From positions 29,286,723-29,350,722 of the forward strand of contig CM075103.1 in NCBI GenBank assembly GCA_037576195.1: a stretch of DNA of 64,000 nucleotides, written 5' to 3'. The notes beneath the pieces are model-generated. The model was not told the DNA's origin. It ran no database searches and saw only the letters and a list, made by a program, of their open reading frames with translations. The translations under genes and the position numbers were made by a program. Positions within the stretch are counted from its first letter, which is position 1. Every line of letters starts with the position of its first letter. The DNA comes from Phytoseiulus persimilis (lineage: Eukaryota > Arthropoda > Arachnida > Mesostigmata > Phytoseiidae). Below are positions 26,572 through 38,100 of the stretch, in pieces.

Positions 26572-28057
26572 CACAGATCCTGAGCTGGGAAACTGGAATT
26601 GCCGGGCATTAATTAAGCAGCATCCCATCCCGCGTCGAACCCCAGACTTCCGAATCCTATCGCTTGACTTCAGGAGTTTTTCGATCATTTTTGTGTGAAA
26701 ACGTCTAAAATAGAAGGCGTCTTTTCTTTCGAAAGGGTCTCTCAATCTTTGAGTAACTTTACAAACTGCAATTGTCCACTTCAATGTGAAATATATGCGT
26801 CATTGTTCCAGCAATCGATCGAAAAAATAATTTTCGGGATCGGATCATTTTTCATCTAAAAAATCGAATCCAATTGTCCAGTGTCGTATAGTGATGGGGT
26901 TGTCACAGAGCTCCTGTTCCAGGTGCGAGAGCATCCCGACCGCGGGCTCGACCCCGCAAGCTTCATCCGCGGAAACCGCGGAATTACTATAATTACACAA
27001 CTATCCAGATTATCATTATTATTCTCCGTTAACTATGAGTCAAAATTTGCAGGTCAAATTCTAGAGGCGAGCTCCTTTGAGCCGCGAGACCGCGGTTCCT
27101 ATTTGCAGGCTTTCCACTGCTGTCACCCGCAGAAATTATGGACCGCAGGCCTGCGGTCCCGGAAATGCGGGCTCTTGTAAACCCTGGTCATGAGCAAAAC
27201 AAGGGAGATAAAGCCTCTCGCTGACCTCTTGCCGTACTCGTGGAGCTGCGAGTATGCAGCATCTCCTGTGCGGCTGTGCCAGGAGTAGTCTCGGCTGTGG
27301 GCTAGCTGTCGCTAGAGTCTTTATTTCCGCTCATGTAGTGACCGCTAAACTACTGACCCTCAGGAAGAATTAGGCAAAACTCGGGTCGCTCATCTTTATG
27401 TTCCTTTTAGATGAGGCTCTCAGGGAATGCATTAACGCACGAATTCCCAGAGGAACAGCTCAGAGCACTCTGGGACTCGGACAGTGGGGTGTGCAATATC
27501 GTCAATACTCACTCGCCCATGACTGAGTGGAATCTTGCTGCAGATTAGCCCTCGAGGGTGGAGGTCTCTGCTTCGCCCTGCTAGCGTCCACAGATCGTGA
27601 GAGCTCCATTGGAGGCGAAGCTCAACTTCCTGCCGCAGCGAGCCGGTATCTTGAAAGTCATCCACGATCTCTCGAAAGATAACTCGCAGGCTTAATCTTC
27701 TGTCGGGGTTTTGTAGAACAGCCTACAAACAGGAACGTCGCCTTGTCCGCCTCGTCCCAGCCTTAAAAACCTGATATCAGGAGTCGGATCAGGATGTTCT
27801 CCGCCATCACGAGTATTCCATCGTTCCCAATCGTTCAACAGTCTGTCAGCGGCAATCCTTTCGTAAGAATTAGGGCGTTTCCCTCTGACGAGCACGTAAT
27901 TCCGTCGATTTATATGAAACTCCATTTGGGAATGGAATCGCCCGTCCGATAATCCACTGGGCAGTGTAGCAACGTGGACGACAATCAGTGTGCGTCAGTG
28001 GAAAGGCGATCTTGAATCTGCCTCTAGATGCTTCCTCTACGTGGAGAGTTTGCGATA
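26572..28057. other. no supportable gene
   Basis: Contains a patch of inverted CCGCGG-type words at about 26941-27175. Short minus-strand frames (27692-27925, 27870-28073) look somewhat protein-like but match no family I recognise. Confidence 0.45.
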
Positions 28058-28304
28058 AATCTTCATCGTCCATTCCTGGTGGTCCTATTCACACGTTACC
28101 TGGTGCACGGCTACCACCACAAGCTCTGCATCACCCCCGGACGCCACACACCAATCACGAATGTATATGCACGTTTTGTGGAGAAGGATGTCCCCGCTAT
28201 CATGCTTTGTTATGTGAATCGAGACCGAGACTCGAAGAACTCGGTGAACTAAGTTCTATTATGTAGTATACATGCAATAAATTATTTCAATCTTCATCGT
28301 CCAT
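28058..28304 (+). mobile_element. 5'-truncated retroposed fragment, probably LINE 3' end
   Basis: The 16-bp word AATCTTCATCGTCCAT occurs exactly at 28058-28073 and 28289-28304, which is the mark of a target-site duplication around a 215-bp insert. One plus frame through the insert ends at 28266 and has a Cys/His cluster CTFCGEGCPRYHALLC followed by RPRLEELGEL. This resembles the zinc-knuckle tail after the reverse transcriptase in many non-LTR retrotransposons, although H-x3-C is one residue short of the usual spacing. AATAAA lies at 28276-28281, a few bases before the insert end. There is no poly(A) tail. The insertion is well supported; the LINE identity is an inference from a short stretch. 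Confidence 0.6.
28276..28281 (+). terminator. AATAAA polyadenylation signal
   Basis: It lies 10 bases after the in-frame stop at 28264-28266 and 7 bases before the right target duplication, as expected for the 3' end of a retroposed transcript. Confidence 0.45.
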
Positions 28305-30746
28305 GCAATCCCTGTCGTCGCAACTAGGCCTTCCAAAGATCCGCAAATTTTGAAGTAGGATCCGCGGATCTCCGCAGAACGGATCCGCGAAGATTCACGG
28401 TCGACTCAAACTGTTTCCAGCTCATTGCTACCAAATAGACTCGCAACACGCTGTCTTCGAGGCGTGGTTCAGTGCATCTTCTTTTCATAACTTGATGTGG
28501 GGGAGCAGTGAGAGAGGAAAAGCCAAGTACATACTATATGAGCTCTCGCATTCATGTGGCAACTCGCCAAATGAACGCATTGTTTAATTTACTGTGAAAG
28601 AACAAGCAAACAATGAACTATGTACATCACAAAGCGAGTTAGGGAACTCTTGAGAGGGCTGTATCCTATCATAAACGAATTTCTCATCTACAAATTCTTG
28701 CTCGGATCATCGGTGGATTCTGATGGCTCCCTTCTTGCCGATTCAAACGCTCTTCGGAGCATGAAAGTATCGTTCAAACTTTCTGGTTCAAGGCTCACGC
28801 GGTTTTCGCCGAGGATCATTCGCAGGATGCCGAAGTCCCGTTCGGGCTGATCGGGGGTGGGCGGTACGGACTCCAAAATCTGACAGCTGCCTCTGAGCTA
28901 CTGTGGCGCGATACAAACACACAAACAAACAGACAATCAAAGCAGAATCGGGCTCGAAAATTCCCGACTTGAAAATACCCTGTACGGCTGACACCATCGG
29001 GCTACGGAACCACGGGCGATAACCGCAACAAAAGACAGGTAATCCGTGTTTGCCCTACGACCATTCATTCATGGAATTTCACGATTAAATGTGCGCTGGT
29101 CTTGCGGATCCGGGTCCGCTAGAAGGCCTAGTCGCGACGCGAGCTGCTCGAGCTGACCTTTCAATGGAGAAATGCCGTATTCTCATACGGGGTCGAAGCG
29201 CGGATCTCGTCTTTACGGTCTCGAGTAGTTCGTCACCGCGTACGGTTCAGGGTGTTGCAGCGACGAGGGTGCACTGCCAACGATCTCTGACCAGCAGTTT
29301 CGAAAACCCATATTCACCGCCACGATTGTTTACTGGTGTGTCTGTGTCGCTCCTCCGGGACAAAAAAAATTGTGGTCAACCACGAGTTGCAACGAAGATC
29401 GCTCCGCTCGCTCCTAGAGACCGAGCGGGCTGCGGACATTCTGATGGCATAGGCGGCCGCAATAGTAGCCGAGGATCTTCCCAAACTCGAGAGCAATGAG
29501 TGAATCAGCGGCGGGAAATTCTCGAAGGTCGGCAGCCGTCCCTGACTCTGGAGATCCGAATGAGAACGAAGCGGCTTTACCGCCGCCTCTCCTGGAGAGT
29601 TCACGTTCGCCTCTCCCACCTGGTACCGGTTAGTTTCATACAACCATGCTTTCGCCGAATCAGTTGTAGAGACTAGAGGTTTCCAGCTGAGTCGGAGGGA
29701 TGCTGATTCTGCGGTTCTCGAAGTCGGAACATGGGCTCGAAAGTCATCGGGCCGCTACAGGCTGTTGAACCTCTTTGCCGCCTGGAATCAACTGTCTCCT
29801 AGTCTGGTCGTCTGACGTTCGCGGCTAGATCAGCTGTCGGCTTCCGCGAGGTTTCCCTCCTGTTCAAGAGGAAATAAGCCGAATCGTCCCGCGGCGGCGA
29901 TGAGGAGGCAACGGAGCTCTGTGTTAGCGGTGCAGGACCTGGAAGATTCACTGGAGAGTCATTGGAAGAGAGAGAGAGAGGGGGCAGGGGAGCGAAACGA
30001 ATAACAAGTGAGTTCCAATCGACTCGATTGAAACAGCCCACGATAAGAAGACACCGATTGCATTAGTCCCGGCGAGAATTATTCTGTCCCACCATTCACT
30101 CGCTCGAGCCAGCGTTCCGAAAGGATGACCTCGCGAAGGGCTGGAAGGGTTCCCGACAATTGAGCAAGTCAGGAAACAGACTGAAACAAGTGGCTGAGAT
30201 CCTTGTCGTTTCCTTGTTGACTTCACAGAGCCACTCCTGGGTCCTCGCTCACCCCACGAGATTCGCGAGAAGCAGTCAAGGAGAAACTGCATTCGCCTGA
30301 TGGATCGAACGGCGTGAGAAATGCAGATCTGAACTGATTGTGAGAGGGCTGATGATTTCGTTGACGATACGTGGAACGGGCTTTCGGGGCATTGCTCATC
30401 GGACACTGAATGACACGCTCGTTCATCAATAGGGAAAGCAGAATTGCATCCGTTTGGTCAGCTGACTCTCTCCCGCGCACTGCGAGAAGCCGTCGCTCAC
30501 AGCTCCCTCGCCTTTTCTCAGCCATATCCTGGGAATCATACTCCAGCACGCTTTGGGAAGGAATGAGAGGGAACGAGTTACTCTTGCATAACTTGCGTGG
30601 CGAAGAGGGCGTCATTCAGAGAGGCTCTCCGAGGCTGGGATCGCCAGAATTATTTCAGGGACACCAACTTCCCAGCTTCGGAAATAGACACGTCATTACG
30701 AGATCCGCGAGATTTTTCTCCCGAAATTTTGTCCTAAAAAACGGTA
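28305..30746. other. no recognisable gene
   Basis: Includes a patch of GGATCCGCGGATC-like dyads at about 28350-28400 and a short GA run near 29968-29981. Open frames are short or mirrored on both strands. Confidence 0.5.
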
Positions 30747-30826
30747 TCAGGTAACGAACTTGTCAGATAGCGAACTTACCAGATAACGAAGCTGGCAGAT
30801 CACGAGCTCATCAGGTTGAGAACCAT
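30747..30826 (+). repeat. 16-bp minisatellite, 5 units
   Basis: Units resembling TCAGATAACGAACTTG start at 30747, 30763, 30779, 30795 and 30811, an exact 16-bp period with a few substitutions per unit. It lies outside any credible coding frame. Confidence 0.85.
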
Positions 30827-31121
30827 AAAGATTCGCGTAACGGAGCACTAAAGTTCAAAAAATCGGGTCAGCATTCAGAAAGACTCTGGAAGTCATTCCG
30901 AGATGATTTCGGTGGAGTTTTGATGATAATTCCGGGTCGAACTGGGAATAGTGCGACCTCAGAGGACTCGGAGACGAATTTCGTACTGGCTCAGGAATGA
31001 TTTGACATCGGTTCAGCGAGACGTGCGTTAAAGTCGGGCCATCGGGATTATCCTCGGAAACTTCCGAAACATATCTCAGATCCATCCCAATATCACCCTT
31101 ATGTTGACCATGAAACCCCTC

Positions 31122-32050
31122 CTAATTCAATCCTGAAGTTTCCTGAGAAACATACCCGAACTCATCCCCGAAAACACTCCGGAGCCCATCTTCGAGTCGT
31201 CTCTGATTCGGTTGGGTTCCCTCTACGATCGAGTGGATATGTAGCATCTCGATTCGACCCGGAAGCTGAGGCAGCGACTCCCTTGTTTGGTTTGCCTCAG
31301 AATGGAGCGAGAAGTCGGAAGCGATGCACAACTGTTTGAGATTCATGCTTTTTACGAGCGCGACCCATATCTCCACGGAGCTCAGCTCCAGGTCCGCGCC
31401 CATGAGCTTGAATTCTCTCGATTCTCCGCATCGCAGGACGAATTTTCGCGAGGCGCCGAGTGAGCTTCTGCTATTCAAACTCGGTCGAATTGTGTGCACT
31501 CTTGGGTTCGCCATGTTGTCGAGAGCCAGAGCTGACGCATGGACGAAGTTGAAAGTCAGCTCTTCAAGGAAAACTGAATCGTCTAGCCTGGGAAGGTTTT
31601 CCGGCCCTAACGCTGTTGCGTTCGCAGAATTTCTCGCGGCGGTTGCACTGCCTCTGGAAGTTCGCCATCTCAAGATTACCTTCCAGGAACACTTTTTTCA
31701 GCCTCATCTGCCGCATCGCTTGAGCGAATATTTGTGAGGCAAACTCGTCCCGAGGGATAACAATGAGAGAGAGGGGCAACGCGAGGGCTTCTAGATCCCC
31801 ACAAGAGGCAGGAAATTTCCCTGAAGTCGCCTCCGAAAGGACACCGTAGCAATCGGTCGAGTCCAGCTCGACCAAAATCGGCATCCTGGTTTCGGCGGCT
31901 TCAAATATGTCCGAGATGCCGATCGCGGAAAGGTTCAAGCGAAGTCCTCGAGGGAATCCGAACGGAGAGCTCGAAGGGTCGTCGAGGTTCCGATGCTTGC
32001 GGAGTGACATTCATTCGCTATTGAACCATCCGTTCTATTATATCTGGCAT

Positions 32051-32136
<86 letters not shown>

Positions 32137-32784
32137 GGCAGGATCTGTCTGCGGGAAAGTTCAGGGATGCTGACAGGCTGAGGACAACACGAACGGTATC
32201 CGGGAGAACCCGCGTGAATCAGGTCTCGCCCGGCCAAGTTCTTCGCATTGATTCGATGGCTCGGCATCTGCTCAAGATGTCGATGAGGAGGGTCTCGATC
32301 GACCACTCCAACGGGCACACCTCAACGCAGAGGATTCGAATTGAGGGGGAAGCACGCGCATCTTCTTTGTGTTCGTTGGAGTCATTCATGCGTGGCACTG
32401 CCAGCAACGAGACCTTTGGAGTCCGCCCGGATGCCAAAGCCTGTCTGCCAGAGCAGCGAACGCGAGCGATGTGCTCGACATCTTCAACTCGACGAGGTGC
32501 GGGCAAAGCGCCGCTTCTTGTTACGCGGAGTCCGAGGTCAGCGGACAGCCTCACAGATCGAGTGAGCGAAGTGAAGCTCCGAAATTCGACAGGTAGTCCA
32601 ACACGGGCCGGGTGAGAAACTTCACTTTGAGGGATTCCATGAGTCCGAGTGTGACGCGATATAGTCGAGAATGCGCTGTTGCGAACAAGGCCAGTGAGTC
32701 TTGGTCGAGGCAGCACGCGACCTCGAGCAACATTTTGTTCGGCGGGCGGCGGAGACCCATTCCGCAGGTAGTGCGTTTCCACAA
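31122..32784 (-). pseudogene. F-box/leucine-rich-repeat protein pseudogene
   Basis: Reading right to left, the first part (about 32760-32640) has an F-box-like segment, RRPPNKMLLEVACCLDQDSL, followed by FATAHSRLYRVTL. F-box proteins recruit substrates to SCF ubiquitin ligases. Leucine-rich-repeat text follows: SLRSLDL, CPHLVELKM, IRILCVEVCPLEW, MPILVELDSTDC, LKKVFLEGN, FLEELTFNFVHA and MNLKQLCIASDF. The frame is broken by TGA at 32551-32553 and TAA at 32521-32523, which lie in the same frame as intact LRR text on both sides. There is another TGA at 32219-32221, frameshifts near 32420 and 31630, and a (GA)n tract in the middle. The last stretch ends at a stop at 31122-31124. A multi-exon gene with tiny introns was considered, but the stops fall inside a continuous LRR repeat, so decay is the simpler reading. 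Confidence 0.7.
32055..32134 (+). repeat. (CT)n microsatellite, about 40 units
   Basis: An 80-bp CT tract with two CCC interruptions, read as (GA)n along the pseudogene strand. In that frame it would encode a run of Arg-Glu. It separates two LRR-bearing halves of the pseudogene. Confidence 0.95.
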
Positions 32785-32829
32785 GTACGGGAGGAGAGGT
32801 CTTCCACAAAACGCGTCGCATTTACTGCC

Positions 32830-33385
32830 GCATCTACGCTTCGATTGGTGCTGAAGCGGCTTTCGAGGCGGAAACTTCCAGTATGGGCGAGAGCGACACT
32901 ACCGCCACCGCTTCCCGAGCGATCCAAGATGGAATGAGAAAATGCCGTCGCGTTGAGCGAACATTCCGATTGGTATTCATCCGCCTTCTTCCCCTCGGTC
33001 TCGTGCGGTGCTTGTTGGAGCTCACGGAGGCCGATCAGTGTGATTCGATTCCGTTCCCATGTTCCGTTCCCGCTCAAAACATCCATCGCACATCTTGCCC
33101 CTCATATTGCTGTGCTCGTAGATTCCAAGAAGACGCGCCTTTCGAGCGCTTGCAACGCCGAGCTCGATCGGAACGTCAAGAGAGCATGATCTCCGAAACG
33201 CGATCAGCTCCGATCGCTCCGCAGCACGCTCGCGGCTCCCGCAGGTCAAACCTCGGTAAAAGAAAAGTCCAGAGTTCAGGGGAGTTCTTGAGTACAGCCG
33301 AGAGCCACATGGCACCGACGAAGCTAGACAAAATGGTTTGAGGGAATAACTCCATACTAGTTACTGCAATTGCTAGCTCAGGCAA
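32830..33385 (-). pseudogene. upstream F-box/LRR-like remnants
   Basis: Minus-strand frames upstream of the main pseudogene carry similar text: FVGAMWLSAVLKNSPELW (a typical end of an F-box helix), LDVPIELGVASARKARLLGI, NRITLIGLRELQQ and AVAVVSLSPILEV. They lie in different frames with stops between them. They may be the 5' part of the same dead gene or a second tandem copy. Confidence 0.4.
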
Positions 33386-33493
33386 CGTCTGTTCACGAAC
33401 CGTGGATCAAGACTGCGTTCGGGAGCCACTTGACAGAGTTCAGACCCCGCCTATCGAATTCAGAAACCAGCGCCGTAACAATCGAGTCACTCC

Positions 33494-33922
33494 CTACACA
33501 TCTCTCAGAAACCTCCATAAACTCCTTCGAGAATCAGATGTTCGCTCGAGGAAGTGCTGAGAGGATTTCGATGCTTCGTTGAAAAATTCGGTCTCATGTT
33601 CTTTGATTCGGGCCGCTTCTGAGGTTTCGTGGCGAATGCCAACCAAATCGGAGATGAAGTTCCACACGAATTCAATCCTCGCAGAGCTCGAAGAAAACAA
33701 CACGGTATGGCTCCCCTGGACGATTGAGAAAGAAGGCTGAATAATAGGCTCCTCGACCACGACCTCTCGGCCTCGAGTTTGGGGGAAATCCGTGGATAGG
33801 GAATCAACACCTGCTATTGTGATCGATGTGTCCTTCTCGTTTATTGCTATATGTACTTTCCCTCCTCTCGGATCGACTGACAATTTCGCCGAAAGTTCGG
33901 AGATTTGCGCTTCTCGCAGCAT
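33494..33922 (-). CDS. uncharacterised 142-codon open frame
   Basis: This frame has a balanced residue composition without the Arg/Ser excess of most spurious frames here. It alternates strand-like segments (KVHIAINEKDTSITIAGV, EFVWNFISDLVGI) with a charged helical C-terminal part. No signal peptide, membrane segment or known motif is visible. It lies on the same strand as, and upstream of, the F-box/LRR remnants, so it could be an exon of the same or a neighbouring locus. Exon ends cannot be fixed, and chance is possible. Confidence 0.25.
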   Translation of the reverse strand: MLREAQISELSAKLSVDPRGGKVHIAINEKDTSITIAGVDSLSTDFPQTRGREVVVEEPIIQPSFSIVQGSHTVLFSSSSARIEFVWNFISDLVGIRHETSEAARIKEHETEFFNEASKSSQHFLERTSDSRRSLWRFLRDV

Positions 33923-34087
33923 TCAATTTTCGCAGCTTCTCTCCGTTCGCAATCCGATCGCGACATTTCGGATTGCAGCTCAACGCGGCTTCCCCGATCT
34001 TTTTCGAAAACGCCAAGGAATATTTTTTCTCAGGATCACTCAATACTCTTCCAAACGGAGAATGCTGATCAGGTTCGGATCACTCAC

Positions 34088-34174
34088 GGAGACGCATGAG
34101 GCCTGCGATGACGACACGCCCCGAGTATCGTTTCGTAACGCGGCGTGCAGCCCCGTGAATCCGATTTCGCGGCA
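34088..34174 (-). other. possible single ankyrin-like exon
   Basis: An 87-bp open stretch lies between a good acceptor (pyrimidine-rich tract then TTTTTCAG) and a GTGAGTG donor on the minus strand. It encodes 29 residues including GFTGLHAALRND, which resembles the G-x-T-x-L-H-x-A core of an ankyrin repeat. One partial motif is weak evidence, and no neighbouring ankyrin exons were found. Confidence 0.2.
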
Positions 34175-34596
34175 CTGAAAAAGAACGGAGCGCAAAAATG
34201 GGCTCCGGGAGGCGAAAACGTGGGACAGAGGAGATTCGGCGATCCATACGTCGGAAAGTAGAGCGGAAGATCTCCGGGTTGTCGACGAAAGAACAAAACA
34301 GCGATTCTCTCGGGGGAGGAGGGGGGCTATGTTCCATCATTGCGTCCACTGGCCGTCAGTATTGCTCAGAATTTCTGTTCACAGTCGCCAGTTTTCGCCA
34401 TTCCTCGCTGAGAGAGGGATTCGTTTGGAATTCTCATCAACCATATAAGTAGAAGAATATACGCTCGACGGCTGTCCCCGAAAGATTCTCCGTTCCCGCT
34501 TCTCGTTCACCGCGTCTCAATTCCTGGTCATTCCCTGCATCGTGCGAGTGTGTCTTGAGAAGATCGAATGATCCAAATATGAGTTTGGGAGTCGTT

Positions 34597-34614
34597 CCCC
34601 CCCCCCCCCCCCCC
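34597..34614 (+). repeat. poly(C) run
   Basis: Eighteen consecutive C. Similar homopolymers occur at 44389-44400 (G), 49856-49870 (C) and 58480-58491 (G). Confidence 0.9.
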
Positions 34615-34791
34615 TCGAGGACACTCAGAATGAGCACCGGATCGCGCCTCTGCTAATCCCATCCGTGGCTTCAATAGTTTCCTTCGAAACTTCAGCTCCC
34701 TCTCTCACTCCCCGAGTCCTCGATCAGATTCATTGCTGAGCGTAGGAGACTTGTCGACTTTCACCAAGGCTGTCTTCGAGGGGAGAGAAGG

Positions 34792-34873
34792 TGCCGGGGT
34801 TCCGGGTATTCGGGAATCTGGGTATTCTTGTCGGCTTCCTGGGTTTTCGAGATCCCGGGTATTCGGGATTCCG
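34792..34873 (+). repeat. degenerate CGGGTATTCGGGA repeat
   Basis: CCGGGTATTCGGGA occurs almost exactly near 34802 and 34855, with decayed versions between. The family resembles the inverted patch at 19109-19169. Confidence 0.5.
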
Positions 34874-35081
34874 ACACACAACCTCCTTGGACAACCCCGA
34901 GAACCGCTCCGCGCCCCAGCGACAAAAAGTGATGCGCATGCTACTAATGAAACTCATCGCGGTTACGATTCTCCGAAATATCCATCGATCCACTGGGAAG
35001 GCCAAGAGGCGTGTCAGATCAGAATAAACGCGCGGGGACTCCGAAGACGGATGAAGATAAGGATAAGACCACATTGTCGTT

Positions 35082-35147
35082 ATAATTGCGGGAATCGAAC
35101 CCGAGGAGCTCACTCAACTTCAGTCACACCGCTGCGCCAGAGCCGCC
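35082..35147 (-). other. tRNA-like SINE head or tRNA pseudogene
   Basis: Minus strand: box A TGGCGCAGCGG (35139-35129) and a perfect box B GGTTCGATTCC (35101-35091). The 5' GGCGGCT has no pairing partner after box B, so no acceptor stem forms and this is not a functional tRNA. It differs from the SINE head at 23908, so it would be a second family. Its 3' limit and target duplication were not found. Confidence 0.5.
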
Positions 35148-38100
35148 TTCAGAGTTTCGAGATGGTTGCTCCGTTCAGAGCAGAGCTCGGTAGGTACCTA
35201 TTTTAGAGAGCGACTGGATGCGCGGAGAGCTAACTCCGTACGGATTAGGTGTTGAACCGTTGCTTGATAGCCCAGGGTGTCGAGTGACCTGCCATGAGAT
35301 CCGCGGTTGCACTGGAAGCTGCACAGCCCTATCTGCGTACGCCGTACGTTGGCTGCCCTTGGAATAATCCTATCTTGGCTACTTGGGCGCTGTATATCTG
35401 GGAGTTGGGAACCGTGTGAGATTATTTTCATTACGTCTTCAGGGAGCACAGGGCTTATCTCAGCCGTGGCAATGCGAGGCGTACGCATTCGGTTACTGTA
35501 ATTGCAGGCCAGCCTGACCAGAAAACTTGAGTGCTCACTGAAGGTCTCACTTGTGAAAATCACGATCCTAGAGATGGATCCTGTCTATCCCCGCAACGAG
35601 GACAGCCATTCGTTCACCCTGTTGATGCCAACAACATGTGATACATGTGATTCCCTTGAGACGCTGCTGTCCGATCTTGCAGGAACTTTCGGCGCGATCT
35701 ATTTCATTCTGGTATCGGGCCTAGTTCTTGCATCCAAAAGACTCGTTCCGGGTCATCCAACTCGTCCGATGAGTTGTAAAGATCGCTCAGGTGCGGAATG
35801 TGGGTAGTTCGTTCGTTCACTCATCAAAACTCGGGAGGATGCATGAGAAAATCGCTAGAGATTTTCGGAATATGCATTGAGGGAGCAGATGTAGGCGTTT
35901 GGAGACCTACCGACACGACAGCCGATGACAGTGGACATAGTCGTGGACAAATATTGTGACTCTTTGCGATAAGCATCTCCGAGGGACTGATGTTTCCTTT
36001 GGGTCTCGAAGACCCAAAGAGTATTTCTGCCGCTCTCCTGCCTTCACCGTGATCGGCATTGCCAGGGACGGCCGCGCTACATATCCTCCTCTGGCTTCTG
36101 CTGAGGATGCATAGCGCGTTCTTGATATAACCGAGAGCATTTGGGAAAAGGTTCGCGACCTAGCCCACGGAAAAATATCTGGCCTCTCGCCGCTTGATGA
36201 CTATGCGCGTGCTGCCGAAGTGGGCGCGAATAGGCTTTAGTTATTCTGTCAGTACAATGCTCCTGCCTTTCTTCTGAGCCACGAGATATTTCACTCACTG
36301 ACTCAAACAGCCCCAGGAAAAAGCGTTCTAGCCGTCAGCCGAACTCGATCTGCCCGAAGGGCAATGAGCTAATGCATTCGAAAATAGAACCAGCTACTCG
36401 GGCAGGGAAAAAGCAACACGCCTCGCAGATGTATAGTTTGCCGGCCGATCTGGATGACGGCATTCACTAGTGCCCAGAACGCTCCGAGATCTCTGGCGAC
36501 ATGGTCCCTTGCAGGAATCCAAACTCCCCCTCCAGTCAGGACTGACTCGTTCGGCAGAGGGGTTCGAAGCTCTGTTGCCAAGCAGAGTCCTGGAGCCACC
36601 AGAGCGCGATGGGTTGCTCCACACCGTGGTTCATCATGATGAGCGCAGTCCGAATTTTCGGAATTCGGGATGAAAATTCGGTCAAAGAGTCCTTTGGCCA
36701 GAGTTTCAGGTGCTCCTAGCTTGCTCCGAACTCGATTCATTTCCTTGTGACGTCGAGATGACCTTCGACCGTGGAGTGTATGGAGATCGTTACCAAGCCC
36801 TGCATAAAGTCCTTCAGCGGTATCAGAAACTCGGTTCGATGAGGCGATTCCGCGATTCTTGTGAGCCGAGCAAACCCGTCAATCAGCTCTCAGGGGGAAA
36901 TTCAGTGTTATTTAGTGGCAAACCAGGTTGCCCGCGCCTGGTGAGGAATCGTGTGGAAAGTCCTCCTTCCCATGCTCAGGATGGGAAATAGAATATCTCA
37001 GGCGACTTAATTGAGCTCCGAGCTGCTCGCTAACCAACCCGCGTTGTTGCCCTGAATCGAATCGATGATACTCTGTGAGAACTTTCTCCACGGGGCTGGC
37101 CCACGATGCTTCAGTCGGACGAACCGCGATCCGGGAATCGGACGTGCAAAGCCACAAACTCATTCACTCTCCTCAATATCGAGCTCTGCAACTCCTACCG
37201 AGCTGCATCGGACCATCGTCTCGTTGGGAGAGGAATTTTCGGTCGTTGTTGAGTGTCTGGTCAGGTAGCGGAGAGCTTTGTCTCGTCGTTGTTCATTCTT
37301 GCGGACGGGAACATCAGCTCTAACTTCCCAAACGAACTGAAAGCTCACCGAGCCATCAAAGAGCCGCCTACGAATTTTTTTCTCAAAAAAAAAAAAACGA
37401 TCACTCGCCCGAGTCATGTTAGTATCCAGTGTGAGCGTCCGGGCCTTCCAAATTGAATTCCTTCCCTTCGTATGAATATCACCCATGAATGCGGAACGCG
37501 TCGGCCATGATCCTCTGAAGTTGAACAAAGTTATTGGAACACTTGGCGCGTGGGACACTCGGCAATCCCTTGTCATGTTCAACGAAGTGAATTCCAATTT
37601 GAGAGGTTTGCGTTCGATGGTGAATCCCGCAACTGATGGATAACTTTGGCGTGAACCATCCATTTTGCAACTAGACCTGCATTCCCGTTCAACGGGAATG
37701 AGTCGCTACGCGCGAAGGTTAGGACTAAATAGGGTTTATTCACCTCACAGTGAGTTCTCAATTATATGCCGCAGCAGGCATCGCATTGCTGATGGTATTT
37801 CTCGAGTCACCGCGGCGTAGCTGCAAGCCATCAAGCCACGAAGGCTTGAAGGCTCTGCATAGAAGGTTCGTTGGGATCGAACGGGACCGAATTTGAGGGA
37901 GAGGGTTTTCGAGCTCCCGGCCTGTAACACTTCGCCCGTTCGAGTCCCGCCGCGCCAAAAAGGTTACGCCGGTGGCGAGGCGAAGAGGATATAAAAGGTT
38001 CTAGGACATGCGGTCAGCGGTGAGGTCGTCGAAAAATGAGGAACCAGGCCACGCTTTGCGGATCGAGAATTTCAGCCAATAAGGGAAAAACGTTTTCCTG

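Noticed and set aside
28028-28252. Plus frame with VHGYHHK, similar to the HGxHHK box of fatty acid 2-hydroxylases
   Set aside because: Only a six-residue resemblance. It spans the left target duplication of the retroposed insert, and the overlapping frame with the Cys/His cluster explains the sequence better.
37918-37960. tRNA-like CGTTCGAGTCCCGCCGCGCCA
   Set aside because: A box B-like word is present, but no box A at a sensible distance and no cloverleaf could be drawn.
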